Shown here piece after piece: positions 1 to 10,200 of a DNA stretch of 34,627 nt. Position numbers and translations under genes: made by a program. The stretch is from Thiobacillus denitrificans (GTDB lineage Bacteria; Pseudomonadota; Gammaproteobacteria; Burkholderiales; Thiobacillaceae): positions 1-34,627 of the forward strand of contig DYFW01000008.1 of NCBI GenBank assembly GCA_020725005.1, given 5' to 3'. Each line of letters starts with the position of its first letter. Position 1 is the first letter of the stretch. The notes under the pieces were generated by a model. The model did not search any database, was not told the origin of the DNA, and saw only the letters and a list, made by a program, of their open reading frames with translations.

Positions 1-715
<715 letters not shown>

Positions 716-727
716 TTTCACTCCTTG

Positions 728-743
728 GTGCCGAAGTCGGCAC
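728..743 (-). promoter_or_regulatory. Hairpin abutting the ftsH ribosome-binding site
   Basis: On the minus strand GTGCCG, a four-base ACTT loop and CGGCAC form a perfect 6-bp GC-rich stem. It ends two bases before the AGGAG that precedes the ftsH GTG start. A stable stem this close could modulate translation or protect the mRNA after processing. No U-run follows, so it is not a normal terminator. The function is inferred. Confidence 0.4.
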
Positions 744-774
744 GATCACATAACTTGCTTCAGTCGCACCACAT

Positions 775-789
775 TTAGACTCATTCTAA
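775..789. promoter_or_regulatory. 7-1-7 palindrome upstream of ftsH (candidate operator)
   Basis: TTAGACT-C-ATTCTAA is an inverted repeat with one mismatch. It matches 13 of 15 positions of the perfect palindrome upstream of rubrerythrin at 31486-31500. It covers the rlmE stop codon and lies 60 bases before the ftsH start. The 7-1-7 form resembles Fur-superfamily boxes (Fur, PerR, Zur). Binding is inference. Confidence 0.35.
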
Positions 790-1458
790 ACCTGGTTCTG
801 GCGGGTTGTCACGGCCGATTTCGGCAACGGACCGGGGCCGCCGCCCCAACAGGTAGACCTCGCTGCTGCGATCCCGCGACGCCTCGGGCTTGCGAATCAC
901 CACCTGCTCGAATGCGTCGCGCATCTGCTTCACGAAATCCTCGAAGCCGACGCCCTGAAAAACTTTGACGAGAAAAGCCCCGCCGGGTTTCAGCCAGCGC
1001 GCGGCAAAATCGAGCGCCAGCTCGCATAATTCGTACTGCCGGGCCTGGTCGCGCAGCCCCACGCCACTGATATTGGGCGCCATGTCGCTCAATACAAGGT
1101 CGACCCGCGCGCCCTGCAGCTTGTGTTCCAGCCAATCGAGGCCGGCCTGCTCGGTGAAATCGCCTTCCAGGCTGTCCACGCCCGGCAGCGGCGCCATCGG
1201 CAGCAGGTCGATCGCCAGCACCCTGCCCTGCCGCTTCAGTTTCTGCACCACGACCTGGCTCCAGCTGCCCGGCGCGGCGCCGAGGTCGACCACGGTCATC
1301 CCCGGTTTCAGCAGATGATCGCGCTGGTCTATCTCGAGCAGCTTGTACGCGGCGCGCGAGCGGTAACCGTCCTGTTGCGCCTTCTTGACGTAGGGGTCGG
1401 TCACGTGCTCGTGCATCCAGGCACGGCCCGACTTGGTTCGCTTGACTTTCTGCCCCAT
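781..1458 (-). CDS. rlmE: 23S rRNA 2'-O-ribose methyltransferase RlmE (FtsJ)
   Basis: RlmE methylates the ribose of U2552 in 23S rRNA using S-adenosylmethionine. The 225-residue protein has the SAM-binding motif VVDLGAAPGSWSQ (residues 57-69) and the catalytic tetrad K39, D125, K165, E200. The start is MGQKVKRTK at 1458; a longer reading frame extends upstream into pelG, but its Ser/Cys-rich sequence is not FtsJ-like. The E. coli protein has about 209 residues, so a short charged C-terminal tail is extra here. It starts only 10 bases after the pelG stop, with no clear ribosome site and no room for its own promoter unless that lies inside pelG. ftsH follows, as in many proteobacteria. Confidence 0.95.
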   Translation of the reverse strand: MGQKVKRTKSGRAWMHEHVTDPYVKKAQQDGYRSRAAYKLLEIDQRDHLLKPGMTVVDLGAAPGSWSQVVVQKLKRQGRVLAIDLLPMAPLPGVDSLEGDFTEQAGLDWLEHKLQGARVDLVLSDMAPNISGVGLRDQARQYELCELALDFAARWLKPGGAFLVKVFQGVGFEDFVKQMRDAFEQVVIRKPEASRDRSSEVYLLGRRPRSVAEIGRDNPPEPGLE

Positions 1459-1468
1459 GGGGTATTGC

Positions 1469-2839
1469 CTATTGCAGCATGAAGGTGCGGTATTCGAGCT
1501 TATCGAGCTGGCGGTCGAGCATGAAGAATCCCAGCAGGACGACGACGAGCAGGCTGGCGGCGAAGCCATAGCCATACCACGCTGGCCCCAGTTTAATCGA
1601 CAACAGGGTGAGCCCGATATTCAGCAGGGCGAACAGGGCGACCAGCAGCAGCACGCTGCGGCGCCTGTCGAGGTAGAAGAAGACGTTGAGCAGGCCGAGG
1701 AACACCACCTGCAGGCCGGCGCCGATCAGCATGATCATGAGCAGCAGTTCGTAGAGCTCGGAAATGCCGAAGAACTTGAGCACGCCCGGTCCGATGACGA
1801 AATAGAACAGCACGGCGAGCGACTGGATCTTGATGATCTCGAACAGGCCCTGGCGCGCCGACCAGACCATTTCGTTGCGCATTTCCTCGATGTATTCGAG
1901 CGAGCCGCCATTCCTCACGGCGTCGTAGAACTTGTCGTAGTACTCGACGAAATCGGTTTCCATGCGCAGCAGGAACACGGCCATGCCGGGAATGACCGAC
2001 AGGTAAGCCAGGAAGATGGGGAAATCGTAGATTTCGGACGCCCGGAGCGGGCCGATGATGGCGCTGCTGGTGTCGGCATTGAACCAGAAGATGAACTTGT
2101 CGGCCCACAGCGCCAGGTTGAACAGCAATCCCACCGCCATCAGGTCGGGGTATTGCCTGAGCCCCTGCAGGAACTCGAAGCCGATGAAACGGCTGGCGGG
2201 GTAATGATGGGCGACGATGAGGATCATGCCGGTGAGCAGCACGAGCTGGCCGATGACGAAGCCGAGCAGCAGGCCCTCGGTTCCGAGGGGGCGCAACACC
2301 AGTGACGACACGATGGCCAAACCGTAGCCCAGCGCATACAGCACCAGCACCTGTTTGTATTCCTTGAGCCCGGTCAACATGACCGAGGCCACCCAGACAT
2401 TCGACAGCAGCACGAAGCCGCTCATCAGCAGCAGGCGGAACATGAAGCTGGCGTCGGGGAACAGGAAAAGCGCCGCCGGCAGCGCGAGCGCGCCACTGAC
2501 AAAGGTGGTCAGCAGCTGCAGACCCATGAAGGTGGGCAGCACCAGGTCGTGACGTTTCTCGAACAGCCGGTCGGCGATGTAGCGGGTATAGGCCAGCTGC
2601 ACCAGGCCGGTGAGGATGAGGCTCAGGGCGATCAGGTAGGTGATGGAAACCTGGAACTGGGTGACGAGCAGGTCGGGCTTGACCACCCCGACGCTCATGA
2701 AGCCGACGAAGACCAGGCCGACGATGGAGATGATCCAGGGGCCGGAGCCGATGATGCCGGCATAGGCGTAGGCCCGGATCCAGCTGGAGAGGTTGTCGCG
2801 CCGCAGCAGCTTGCGCAGCTCGAATCCGATGCCCGCCAT
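1469..2839 (-). CDS. pelG: Pel polysaccharide inner-membrane transporter PelG
   Basis: PelG is a polytopic inner-membrane protein related to MOP-superfamily flippases. It is thought to carry the growing Pel polymer across the membrane with PelD, PelE and PelF. The 456-residue protein begins MAGIGFELRKLLR, the usual PelG N terminus, and has about twelve hydrophobic helices spread over its length. Its charged stretches fall between helices (for example the YYDKFYDAVRNG region in the middle). Its ATG overlaps the last base of the pelF stop (TGATG), which suggests translational coupling. It is the last pel gene. There is no terminator before rlmE, 10 bases downstream. Length matches the family. 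Confidence 0.95.
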   Translation of the reverse strand: MAGIGFELRKLLRRDNLSSWIRAYAYAGIIGSGPWIISIVGLVFVGFMSVGVVKPDLLVTQFQVSITYLIALSLILTGLVQLAYTRYIADRLFEKRHDLVLPTFMGLQLLTTFVSGALALPAALFLFPDASFMFRLLLMSGFVLLSNVWVASVMLTGLKEYKQVLVLYALGYGLAIVSSLVLRPLGTEGLLLGFVIGQLVLLTGMILIVAHHYPASRFIGFEFLQGLRQYPDLMAVGLLFNLALWADKFIFWFNADTSSAIIGPLRASEIYDFPIFLAYLSVIPGMAVFLLRMETDFVEYYDKFYDAVRNGGSLEYIEEMRNEMVWSARQGLFEIIKIQSLAVLFYFVIGPGVLKFFGISELYELLLMIMLIGAGLQVVFLGLLNVFFYLDRRRSVLLLVALFALLNIGLTLLSIKLGPAWYGYGFAASLLVVVLLGFFMLDRQLDKLEYRTFMLQ

Positions 2840-4371
2840 CAGTCCCGCGCCCCCACGGCCTTGACATAGAGCTCCCGGTAGGCGTCGATCATCATTTCCA
2901 GGGAATAGAAGCGTTCGACCCGGGCAATGCCCGCCGCCTGGGCCGCCTGCCAGTTATGCGGCTGCATGAGGTCGAGCGCGGCCTTGGCCAGCGCCTCGGG
3001 GTCGGCAATCCCCACGACGCGCCCGGACGGGCCGAGCGCGCGGTCTTCCGGGGTCAGGCCCTCGATGAGCTGGCGACAGGCGCCGACGTCGGTGGCGATA
3101 CTGGGCACGCCCGCGGCGTAGCCTTCCAGGATCACCAGCGGCAGGGCCTCGCTGATGGACGACAGCACCAAAACCCCGACCCGGGGCAACAGTTCGTCGA
3201 TTTTCTGGAAGCCGAGAAATTTCACCCGCTCCAACAGCCCCAGGCTCTCCACCAGATTCAGGCACGCCTGGTAGTAGGCGGGATCCTCGTCGGTAGGGCC
3301 GGCGATCCAGCCTTCCGCCTCGGGATCATGGTCGGCGATGGTGCGCATGGCGCGGATGAAGGTCTTGACGTCCTTGATCGGCACCACGCGACCGAGCAGG
3401 CAGAAGGTCTTGGGGGGAACAGGCGAGCGCTTGTCGCGCAACGGCGCCAGGCGGGCGATGTTGACGCCGTTCGGGATGTTGCGCGTGCGCGCCGGATCGG
3501 CGCCGTCCGCCACCTGCCGCAGGCGGTTGGTTTCGTACAGGGCGACGATGTCGTCGGCGGCGTCGTAGCAGATCTTTCCCAGGGCCTCGAAGAAACGCAC
3601 CCACATGTCCTTGAAATACGCCACCTCGGAAGGATCCTTGTCGAACACGTTGCGGTTGTCGCGGATCCACTCGGCCTGGAACAGGTCGATCTTGCGCTCC
3701 TTGGTGTAGATGCCGTGCTCGGAAAGCAGCATCGGCCGCTGCTGGTAGCCCTTGAGCATGGCCGCCATGAGACCGGCGTAGCCGGTGGAGATGGTGTGGA
3801 TCGCGCCCACCGGAATGAACTCGCTGGCGATGCGCGACAGCCGCCACAGCGGCGCGTGCATGATGCGCCAGGTCCAGAAGTAGTCGACGAAGGACGGGTC
3901 GCGGCAATATTTCCGGTAGGCGTCGGTGACGAAATTCCACGACTGCTCGCTGTACAGGAATCCCTCGTACGGCAGCCCGCCGCCAGGCTGGATCGCGGCC
4001 AGCAAGTCCCCCATCGCGCTGCGTCCGCCCGCCCCGCCGGGCGTCGCCCGCAAGGTCTCGTGCGCCTCGCGCACGCGCCGCATCGTGTCCGCCGCCAGGG
4101 TTTGCTTCATGACCGGCGGCGCGGCCGTTTGTTCATGCAGAAAATGCACTTCCAGGTGCACGAGATTGTCCGGCAGCGGGTACTTGGGGTCGCCGTAGTC
4201 CTGCGGCCGGCTACCCAGGAAAATCCCGGCGAAACTGTACTGCGGGAACGAACGAACGATCTGGTTGACCCAGCTCGACACCCCACCCGCCACGTAGGGA
4301 AAGGTGCCTTCCAGCACCAGGCCGATATCGGCGCGTTGCGCCTGGCGCAGATAGCGCGGCGGCTGGCTCAC
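2839..4371 (-). CDS. pelF: Pel polysaccharide glycosyltransferase PelF (GT4 family)
   Basis: PelF is the cytosolic glycosyltransferase that polymerises the Pel sugar from UDP-activated precursors. The 510 residues begin near ADIGLVLEGTFPYVAGGVSS, the typical PelF N terminus. The C-terminal Rossmann domain has GRVVPIKD and the EX7E motif SEALPLVILEG (about residues 407-417) of GT-B retaining enzymes. I chose GTG at 4371: it overlaps the pelE stop (GTGA), and an AGGG lies 8 bases upstream. TTG at 4377 is possible but sits only 2 bases from that site. It is the fourth of the coupled genes pelC to pelG. Pseudomonas PelF is about 507 residues, so this one is full length. Confidence 0.95.
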   Translation of the reverse strand: MSQPPRYLRQAQRADIGLVLEGTFPYVAGGVSSWVNQIVRSFPQYSFAGIFLGSRPQDYGDPKYPLPDNLVHLEVHFLHEQTAAPPVMKQTLAADTMRRVREAHETLRATPGGAGGRSAMGDLLAAIQPGGGLPYEGFLYSEQSWNFVTDAYRKYCRDPSFVDYFWTWRIMHAPLWRLSRIASEFIPVGAIHTISTGYAGLMAAMLKGYQQRPMLLSEHGIYTKERKIDLFQAEWIRDNRNVFDKDPSEVAYFKDMWVRFFEALGKICYDAADDIVALYETNRLRQVADGADPARTRNIPNGVNIARLAPLRDKRSPVPPKTFCLLGRVVPIKDVKTFIRAMRTIADHDPEAEGWIAGPTDEDPAYYQACLNLVESLGLLERVKFLGFQKIDELLPRVGVLVLSSISEALPLVILEGYAAGVPSIATDVGACRQLIEGLTPEDRALGPSGRVVGIADPEALAKAALDLMQPHNWQAAQAAGIARVERFYSLEMMIDAYRELYVKAVGARD

Positions 4372-5375
4372 GACCAATACCCTACCAGGGGCGCCAGCGA
4401 TTGCGGGACGTGGCGCCCGCCCAGCTGGGCGAAAAGCTGCCTGACCTGCGCATACTCCCTGCGCTGGAACGCGATTTCCGCCAGGTACGGCAGCACCTTG
4501 GATTCGCTCAACCCCAATACCACCGCCTGGTCGAAAGCCGACCAGGCCTCGTCGGAGCGCCCCAGGGCATGCAGCACGCGTCCGCGCAGGAAATGCACGC
4601 CGGCGTCGTCGCCGTGATGGGCGAGGGCCGCGTCGGCGTAGCGCAGCGATTCGCGGGCGGCAAAGCGGCGCAAATCCCCGGTGGCCAGTCCCTGGTAAAT
4701 CAGTTCCCAGTACAATTCGGCCAGGTGGCGCGCGGCGAGCGCGTGGGCGTCGCCCGGCGGGAGTTGCTTGAACAGACGGAGCTCCTCGTGGATGCGGTCG
4801 TTGATGGCCTTTTCCTGCCGATCGAGCATGCCATAGGCCAGCAGCCGGATATCGTCGGACGCGTCCGCGAGCTGCTCGCGCAACAGGATGCTGGTGATGC
4901 GGCCGGGCATGGCCTGCAGCGCCAGCAAGGTCCGCATGCGCTCCTCCAGCGCGGCGTGCGGGCTGGCCAGGCGGCCACGCAGCCCGCCTTCGCCATAGCC
5001 GCGGTGGGGCGCCTCGGCGGAAGCCTGGCCGCGATCCCGCATGGTTTCGAAAACGACCGCCTCCATCGTGGCGAAATCGATCTGCGTGCGATAGCGTGCA
5101 GGGACGAGCCGACCCGTCACCAGCGCGGCGAGCGCGGCGACCAGGGCAAGAAACGGGACGAAAAACAGGAACCCGCCGAACAGCGCGATGACCGGAAGGC
5201 GCGGCACCCGGTAGGCGGGGGGAAGAAAAAATCGCAGCACGAGCGCGCCCAGGACGCTGGCGCCGCCATGAAGGACGATGAAGGACAGCACGACCGGCCA
5301 GGACGGCGCCTGGGTCAGAACCAGCGCCAGCGCGCTCGATTCAAGCGAGAAGGCAAGCAGTCCTTCCTTGATCAC
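4368..5375 (-). CDS. pelE: Pel biosynthesis inner-membrane protein PelE (TPR)
   Basis: PelE is an inner-membrane scaffold of the Pel synthase complex, joining PelD to PelF/PelG. The 335-residue product (GTG start) has hydrophobic helices at about residues 8-50 and 60-90. A cytosolic part follows with TPR-like helices near residues 230-320 (for example GVHFLRGRVLHALGRSDEAW). The frame continues upstream through pelD, but that part is Arg/Pro-rich antisense-type sequence. The GTG at 5375 overlaps the pelD stop (GTGA), as at the neighbouring junctions. Length is close to the roughly 330 residues of Pseudomonas PelE. The assignment rests on membrane/TPR layout and operon position as much as on sequence. 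Confidence 0.92.
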   Translation of the reverse strand: MIKEGLLAFSLESSALALVLTQAPSWPVVLSFIVLHGGASVLGALVLRFFLPPAYRVPRLPVIALFGGFLFFVPFLALVAALAALVTGRLVPARYRTQIDFATMEAVVFETMRDRGQASAEAPHRGYGEGGLRGRLASPHAALEERMRTLLALQAMPGRITSILLREQLADASDDIRLLAYGMLDRQEKAINDRIHEELRLFKQLPPGDAHALAARHLAELYWELIYQGLATGDLRRFAARESLRYADAALAHHGDDAGVHFLRGRVLHALGRSDEAWSAFDQAVVLGLSESKVLPYLAEIAFQRREYAQVRQLFAQLGGRHVPQSLAPLVGYWS

Positions 5376-6718
5376 GCCGGGGGTTCTCCGGCGCAGCCGC
5401 ATTCGTGCAGCAGCGTCATGAGCGTCTGCCGCGCGGGTTCCTCGCCGAGCAACCGGCTGTGGGCGCTGATATCGAGGCCGATCATGCCCTGTCCATAGTG
5501 CTGGCTGAGCCAGGCGTCGATGCGGTTGAGATAGCCTTCCACCGCCGCCTCGGCCGAAAGCGGCATGAGCGTGATCAACACCAGGCGATCTTCGCCCGTA
5601 ATCTCCCACTGGTTGTCCAGGGTGCGACGCTGCCGGACGATCTGGCGGAATATGTCCATGCGCCGCGGATGCGGACCGAAACGCAGCGCCACCAGAACCG
5701 AGGTCATGCCCACCTCGCGGTTGAGGCGGTGCAGACGCAACAGCTCGGCGGCGAAATCGCTCGGGCAGCCCGGCATCCATTGCCCATGCTCCCCGAGGCT
5801 TTTCACGTCGTGCACCAGGTCGCCATAGTAGCCGCACAGCACCGCCAGGATCTGCACCGTCTCGTTGTGCAGCGCGACGAAGGGCAGCCGCTCGACCAGC
5901 AGCAGGCCCAGCAGGGGCTGGTTGGCCGGGCGGATGGGCGCGGCGATGAGGTAACGGCTGTTGCCTTCGCGCATATGGTTCATTTGCAGGTGGCACAGCT
6001 GGCCGCTGTCGAGCACCTGCTGGATCAGTGGGTCGTCGGGGTCGAGCGCGGATTGCTCGCCCAGCCAGGCAGCGGGTTCCTGCGCCAGGGCGCCGTCGCG
6101 CACCTGGTACACCGCGCCCTGCTCGACCTGGCAATACTGGGCGGCGAGTTCCAGGAAAGCGTCCACGCCGGGCAAGGCTTCCGCACCCTGCTGGTCCGCC
6201 AGCGCGCGCAGCTTGATGAGACCGTCGCGCAAGCTGACCGGACGCGACAGCAGGGATTGCTCGAGCCGTTCATGCGACAGGCGCAGCAGGTAGAAACGCC
6301 GGGTAATCTGCTCCAGCCGCTCGTCGATGAAATAGCTGAGTTCGTCTCGCCGCCGCAGGCGGGTGCGCCAGGCGCCGCTGAATTCGGCGCACAGCAGCGT
6401 CAGCAGCAAAAAACCGAGGAAAAAGACCTTGCTGTCCGCGATCGGCGGAAAAAAACGCCCCGCCCCGCCGGCATAAATCGCCACCATGAGCGTCGCCGAC
6501 AGCAAGCCCGCCCCGATACCGTAGCGCAAGGCCAGCAACACGGTGGCGAGCGTCGGCCAGGGAAAAGCCGTGTGGGCGTAATAGGGGTTGGCCGGATTGA
6601 ACCACCACCCCAGCCCCAGCGCGCCCAGGGTGAACAGGGCAGTTTCCAGCCATTCGACCCAAGGGCGCTTGAAATCGGCAAAGAACCAGCGGACGAAGTG
6701 GGTGCGAAGCGGGCTCAC
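5372..6718 (-). CDS. pelD: Cyclic-di-GMP receptor of the Pel synthase, PelD
   Basis: PelD is the inner-membrane c-di-GMP sensor that switches on Pel polymerisation. The 448 residues show four N-terminal transmembrane helices (about 22-115), a helical linker (120-155), a GAF domain (about 175-305) and a degenerate GGDEF domain. No intact GG(D/E)EF motif is present, so it should not make c-di-GMP. The inhibitory-site motif RxxD is kept as R365-T-L-D368, with R399 downstream. These correspond closely to R367, D370 and R402 of Pseudomonas aeruginosa PelD. The start is GTG, overlapping the pelC stop (GTGA). No diguanylate cyclase gene is present in the window, so the signal must come from elsewhere. 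Confidence 0.96.
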   Translation of the reverse strand: MSPLRTHFVRWFFADFKRPWVEWLETALFTLGALGLGWWFNPANPYYAHTAFPWPTLATVLLALRYGIGAGLLSATLMVAIYAGGAGRFFPPIADSKVFFLGFLLLTLLCAEFSGAWRTRLRRRDELSYFIDERLEQITRRFYLLRLSHERLEQSLLSRPVSLRDGLIKLRALADQQGAEALPGVDAFLELAAQYCQVEQGAVYQVRDGALAQEPAAWLGEQSALDPDDPLIQQVLDSGQLCHLQMNHMREGNSRYLIAAPIRPANQPLLGLLLVERLPFVALHNETVQILAVLCGYYGDLVHDVKSLGEHGQWMPGCPSDFAAELLRLHRLNREVGMTSVLVALRFGPHPRRMDIFRQIVRQRRTLDNQWEITGEDRLVLITLMPLSAEAAVEGYLNRIDAWLSQHYGQGMIGLDISAHSRLLGEEPARQTLMTLLHECGCAGEPPA

Positions 6719-7242
6719 TTGGTCAGCGGAATGCCTGCCACCATGTCCTTCATGAGCTTTTGCGCCACGGCCGACAAGGCCTCGCGACTCCAGCCGGACT
6801 TGCCGCCCACCGCGCTATAGACGACGCGGCCGTCGTTCAGGTCCAGCACCTGGAGCGTGAGGCCGACGGCGGGCTCGCCGTCGATGCCGACCTTGTATCG
6901 CCATTCGTTGACCTCGCCGCGCACGGCGTAGCGCACGCCCTGCGCCCGCGCCCAGGCCATCGCCTTGTCCGCGAGTTGGCGATCCGCGGGTTCCAGGAGG
7001 GTTTCGGCGACCAGCCCGGCCGGATAGGTCTGCAGCCTCGCCACGCCCTGCCCCCGCAGCAGGCTCGCGGCGATCGCCTCGGCCCGCAAGCCCGCCTGCG
7101 GCGTCTCGGTGTGATTGGCGAAGGGCAGCAGCGCCCAGTTCGCCGTCCCCGCGAGTTTTTCGCCGCCCACGGTCTGGACGGTCGAACAGCCCGCCAGCCA
7201 GGCGGCCAGGAACACGATTCCGAAGCGTTTGATTATTCTCAT
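6715..7242 (-). CDS. pelC: Pel export lipoprotein PelC
   Basis: PelC is an outer-membrane lipoprotein that in Pseudomonas forms a dodecameric ring guiding Pel towards the PelB channel. The 175-residue product has a lipoprotein signal peptide ending in LAGC, with the lipidated Cys at residue 19. It has the NWALLPFANHTETPQAG strand and helix typical of PelC and related DUF799/CsgG-like folds. Length matches Pseudomonas PelC (172). The ATG lies 4 bases past the pelB stop and has no strong ribosome site, so translation probably depends on pelB reading. Its stop overlaps the pelD GTG. Confidence 0.94.
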   Translation of the reverse strand: MRIIKRFGIVFLAAWLAGCSTVQTVGGEKLAGTANWALLPFANHTETPQAGLRAEAIAASLLRGQGVARLQTYPAGLVAETLLEPADRQLADKAMAWARAQGVRYAVRGEVNEWRYKVGIDGEPAVGLTLQVLDLNDGRVVYSAVGGKSGWSREALSAVAQKLMKDMVAGIPLTK

Positions 7243-7246
7243 TTGA

Positions 7247-10200
7247 TCAAAAAAGATACTTGTAATGAATCCCCGCCTCCAACGCCTGGCCCGCGCTTGC
7301 CTGCCCGCCCCCGGCGCCTCCCAGGTAGGCGCTCAGGTGATCGCCCCCGAGCACGCTGCCGGCAGCGCCCGCCAACCAATTCCAGGTCAGGCCGGTGACG
7401 GAATTGCGGCCCACGCCCAGGTCCAGGTAGGGCCGCCAGGCGCGGCTGTAATCGCGGCGGAGGTTTTCACCCACGCTGAAGTTTACCCCGTAAGCGGCAA
7501 AACTTTGCGGCAGGAAGACGCTGCTGGGCACATTCACGCCGGACAGGGCGGCCCCTGCCGCCGGGATCCCCAGCGCGGGATCGAGGCGGGCGAGCGCATC
7601 CCATTGCGCGGCGGACAACGGCAGCGCCGACACGGGCAGACGCGCCCCCGTGTTGGAAAAGCGCCATTGGGCGGCATTCAAGCGCAGCATGAAATTCGGG
7701 TATTCGGTGCGGATGCGCCAGCCCGCCTCGGCCATCACGCCCGCGCCATCGCCCAGGGGCGCCCCGCCTTCCAGCCCGTAGCGGTCGTACTGCAGCGTGG
7801 CCGCGAGGTACTCGCGCCGCGAAAAATTCCATTGCAGACGCGCTTGCGCGCTGTCCTTCTCGCCCAGCAGCCTGAGCTGGGCCGACTCGACAGCGGGCTG
7901 GTTCACCCCCAGCCGGAGCAGCGTATCCAGACGCTGGAACCGCGCGGCATGCATCAAACCCGCCACCGGTTGGCAGTCGAAACGGCAGCGCGCGCCGAGG
8001 CTGAGCGCGGTTTCGCCCCGCTCGTGGCGGTAGGCCAGTTCCAGCTGCGCGTCGGTATAGGGCTGCGACAAGCCGGCGAGCTGGAGTTGCTCGTAGCTGG
8101 CGCCCAGGCCGAAGGCGGCATTGAGGCCATCGACCAGGGGATTGCGCAAGAGCACGGCGTTGGCGTCGACGACGCGGTCCCGCCCCTGTTCCAGCGTCAG
8201 GCCGAGTCGCCAGCGCGCCTCACCCTGCCAGGCAAAGCCGAGCCGCAGGGCGCCGGTTTCAATGTTGCCGTCGTCGCGGATGATGCCGCCCGCCGAGTAG
8301 GCATGCGCCGCAGGCAGCATGGTCTCGCTCAGTTGCAGGTGCAGCGTGTCGTCCCAGTCATAGCGTTCGAGTCCGTCGAAGGCCAGGGTTTGCGCCAGCC
8401 GCACCCGGCCGGTGTTGCGCGCGGCCTGAATGCGGTCGTACAGCGGGATCACGCGGTCCTCGTCCAGCAATCGCGCCTGCGCGACCGTATCGCCGGTTTG
8501 CAGGGCAAGCTGGCTCGCCGCCCAGGCCGGTGCGGTAACCCGTTGCGCATGGCGGGCGAGCAGCCAGGCGGCGGCGCGGTCGCTGGCCTCCTGCGACAGG
8601 AAATGGCCGAGCGCGAGTTCGTCGGCATTGCGGCTGTCGCGTGCCGCCACCGCCTGCAATTCGGGGGCCAGCCCCGCGTTGTCGGCCTGACGCAGAGCGT
8701 GGCGCAACACGCTTTCCGCGCGGTCGCCCGGCTGGTATAGCAGGGCCAGGCGCACGACGGCGGTGCGCACCGCCCGGTCCGCCAACGCGGGGGCCGCCTG
8801 CTGGCGCTGCCGCCACAGCGCCCAGCGCAGGCGCTCGGCGCGTTCCTGGCGGTGCGCCAGGTCGAGCAGGTCGGCGTAGTTCATCAGCCAGAGGAAATCG
8901 TCGCGGTGCGCGGGCAGCTGGCTTTGCGCCCACGCCAGCGCCTGTTCGGGCTCACCCAGCTGCGCGTACGCGGCACTGAACGCGTCGGCCAGCCGGCCGT
9001 CGCGCCGAGCATCCGCCTGCCAGAGCGCGAGACGACGCGCCAGCGCGGGACGGTCTTGCTGCTGGATGAGCAGCCACAATAGCGCGACCTTGATGTCGTC
9101 GTCATCGGGGACGAGCGCGAGCGCGGCCTCCCAGGCTTCGCGGGCTTGGCGCGCGTCGCCCGCGTGTTCTGCCCAGGCCGCCTTGAGGCGCCAGAACGCG
9201 TCTTGCCCGCGCAGGGCGTCGAACAGCGGGCCGCGCGCCGCTTCCAGCAGACGCCCGGCCTGGCGCCAGTCCTGCGCCTGCCCGTACAGGCCTAGGGCTT
9301 GCAGGTAGAGCGCCGCGTCCTGGCTGCGGCGCCAGCCCGCTTCCGCCAGTTGCGCGGCTTCCAGGGGATGGCGCGCCGCCAGCAGCGCGACCAGGTTCTG
9401 CGTGTCCTCCAGGCGCGGCTCGCCGCCGGCATGCAGCACGCGATAGGCTGCCACGGCCTCGTCGTTGCGCGCCAGGAGACGCGCCAGTTCGGCGCGCAAC
9501 CGCCAGTATTCCACTGCGGCCGGGCTCGCGCGGGGAAAGCCTGTCAACGCCGCGTAAGCGGCTTCGAGCCGACCGGCGGAAACATGCAGCACCGCCTCCC
9601 TGACTGCCAGGTCCTCGCTGTCACGCCCCTCGCGGCGCAGCGCCTGCAGCGCGCTCAACGCGCGCTCGGTGTCGCCCAGGCGCTGCGCCAGCCCGGCGAT
9701 GATGCGCAGCAATTCCGGGTCGCGCCGCCGCGCCCGCAACTGCTCCAGATACACCAGCCCGGCGCGGGCCTCGCCCAGATACTCGTAGCTGTCGGCGATG
9801 CGCTGCCACAGGGCAGGGTCGCCGCGCCCGCTCGCGGCCTGGTGCCGATAGGCTTCGAGCAGGGCTTCATAGTCGAACAGGCCGGGCGCGAGCCGCAGCA
9901 CGCCCTGCCAGGCCTGGTCGGCGTTCGTCTTGCGCGCCAGCCACAGCCAGGCATCGAGCGCCTCCCGGGGACGCTGCGTCCATTCCGAGATTTGCGCCAG
10001 GCGCTCGCGCCACAGCAGGCTGTCCGGCCGCTGTTTCACGGCGGACGCGGCCACCCGCCAGGCGTCCTTGAGATTGCGGTTGGCCAGGAACGCCTGCCAC
10101 GCGAGCGAATAGGCTTCCTCGTCGAAGCTACGCGGCAGCAGGGCCGGCGCCACCTGCAGGCGCTCGGCGTTGTCACTTTGCGCAACGCGCCTGTACTGCG

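Noticed and set aside
1459-1575. A 39-residue N-terminal extension of RlmE
   Set aside because: Ser/Cys-rich and overlapping pelG; the family N terminus begins at the ATG at 1458.
5372-6718. PelD as an active diguanylate cyclase
   Set aside because: The GGDEF catalytic motif is absent; only the c-di-GMP-binding RxxD remains.
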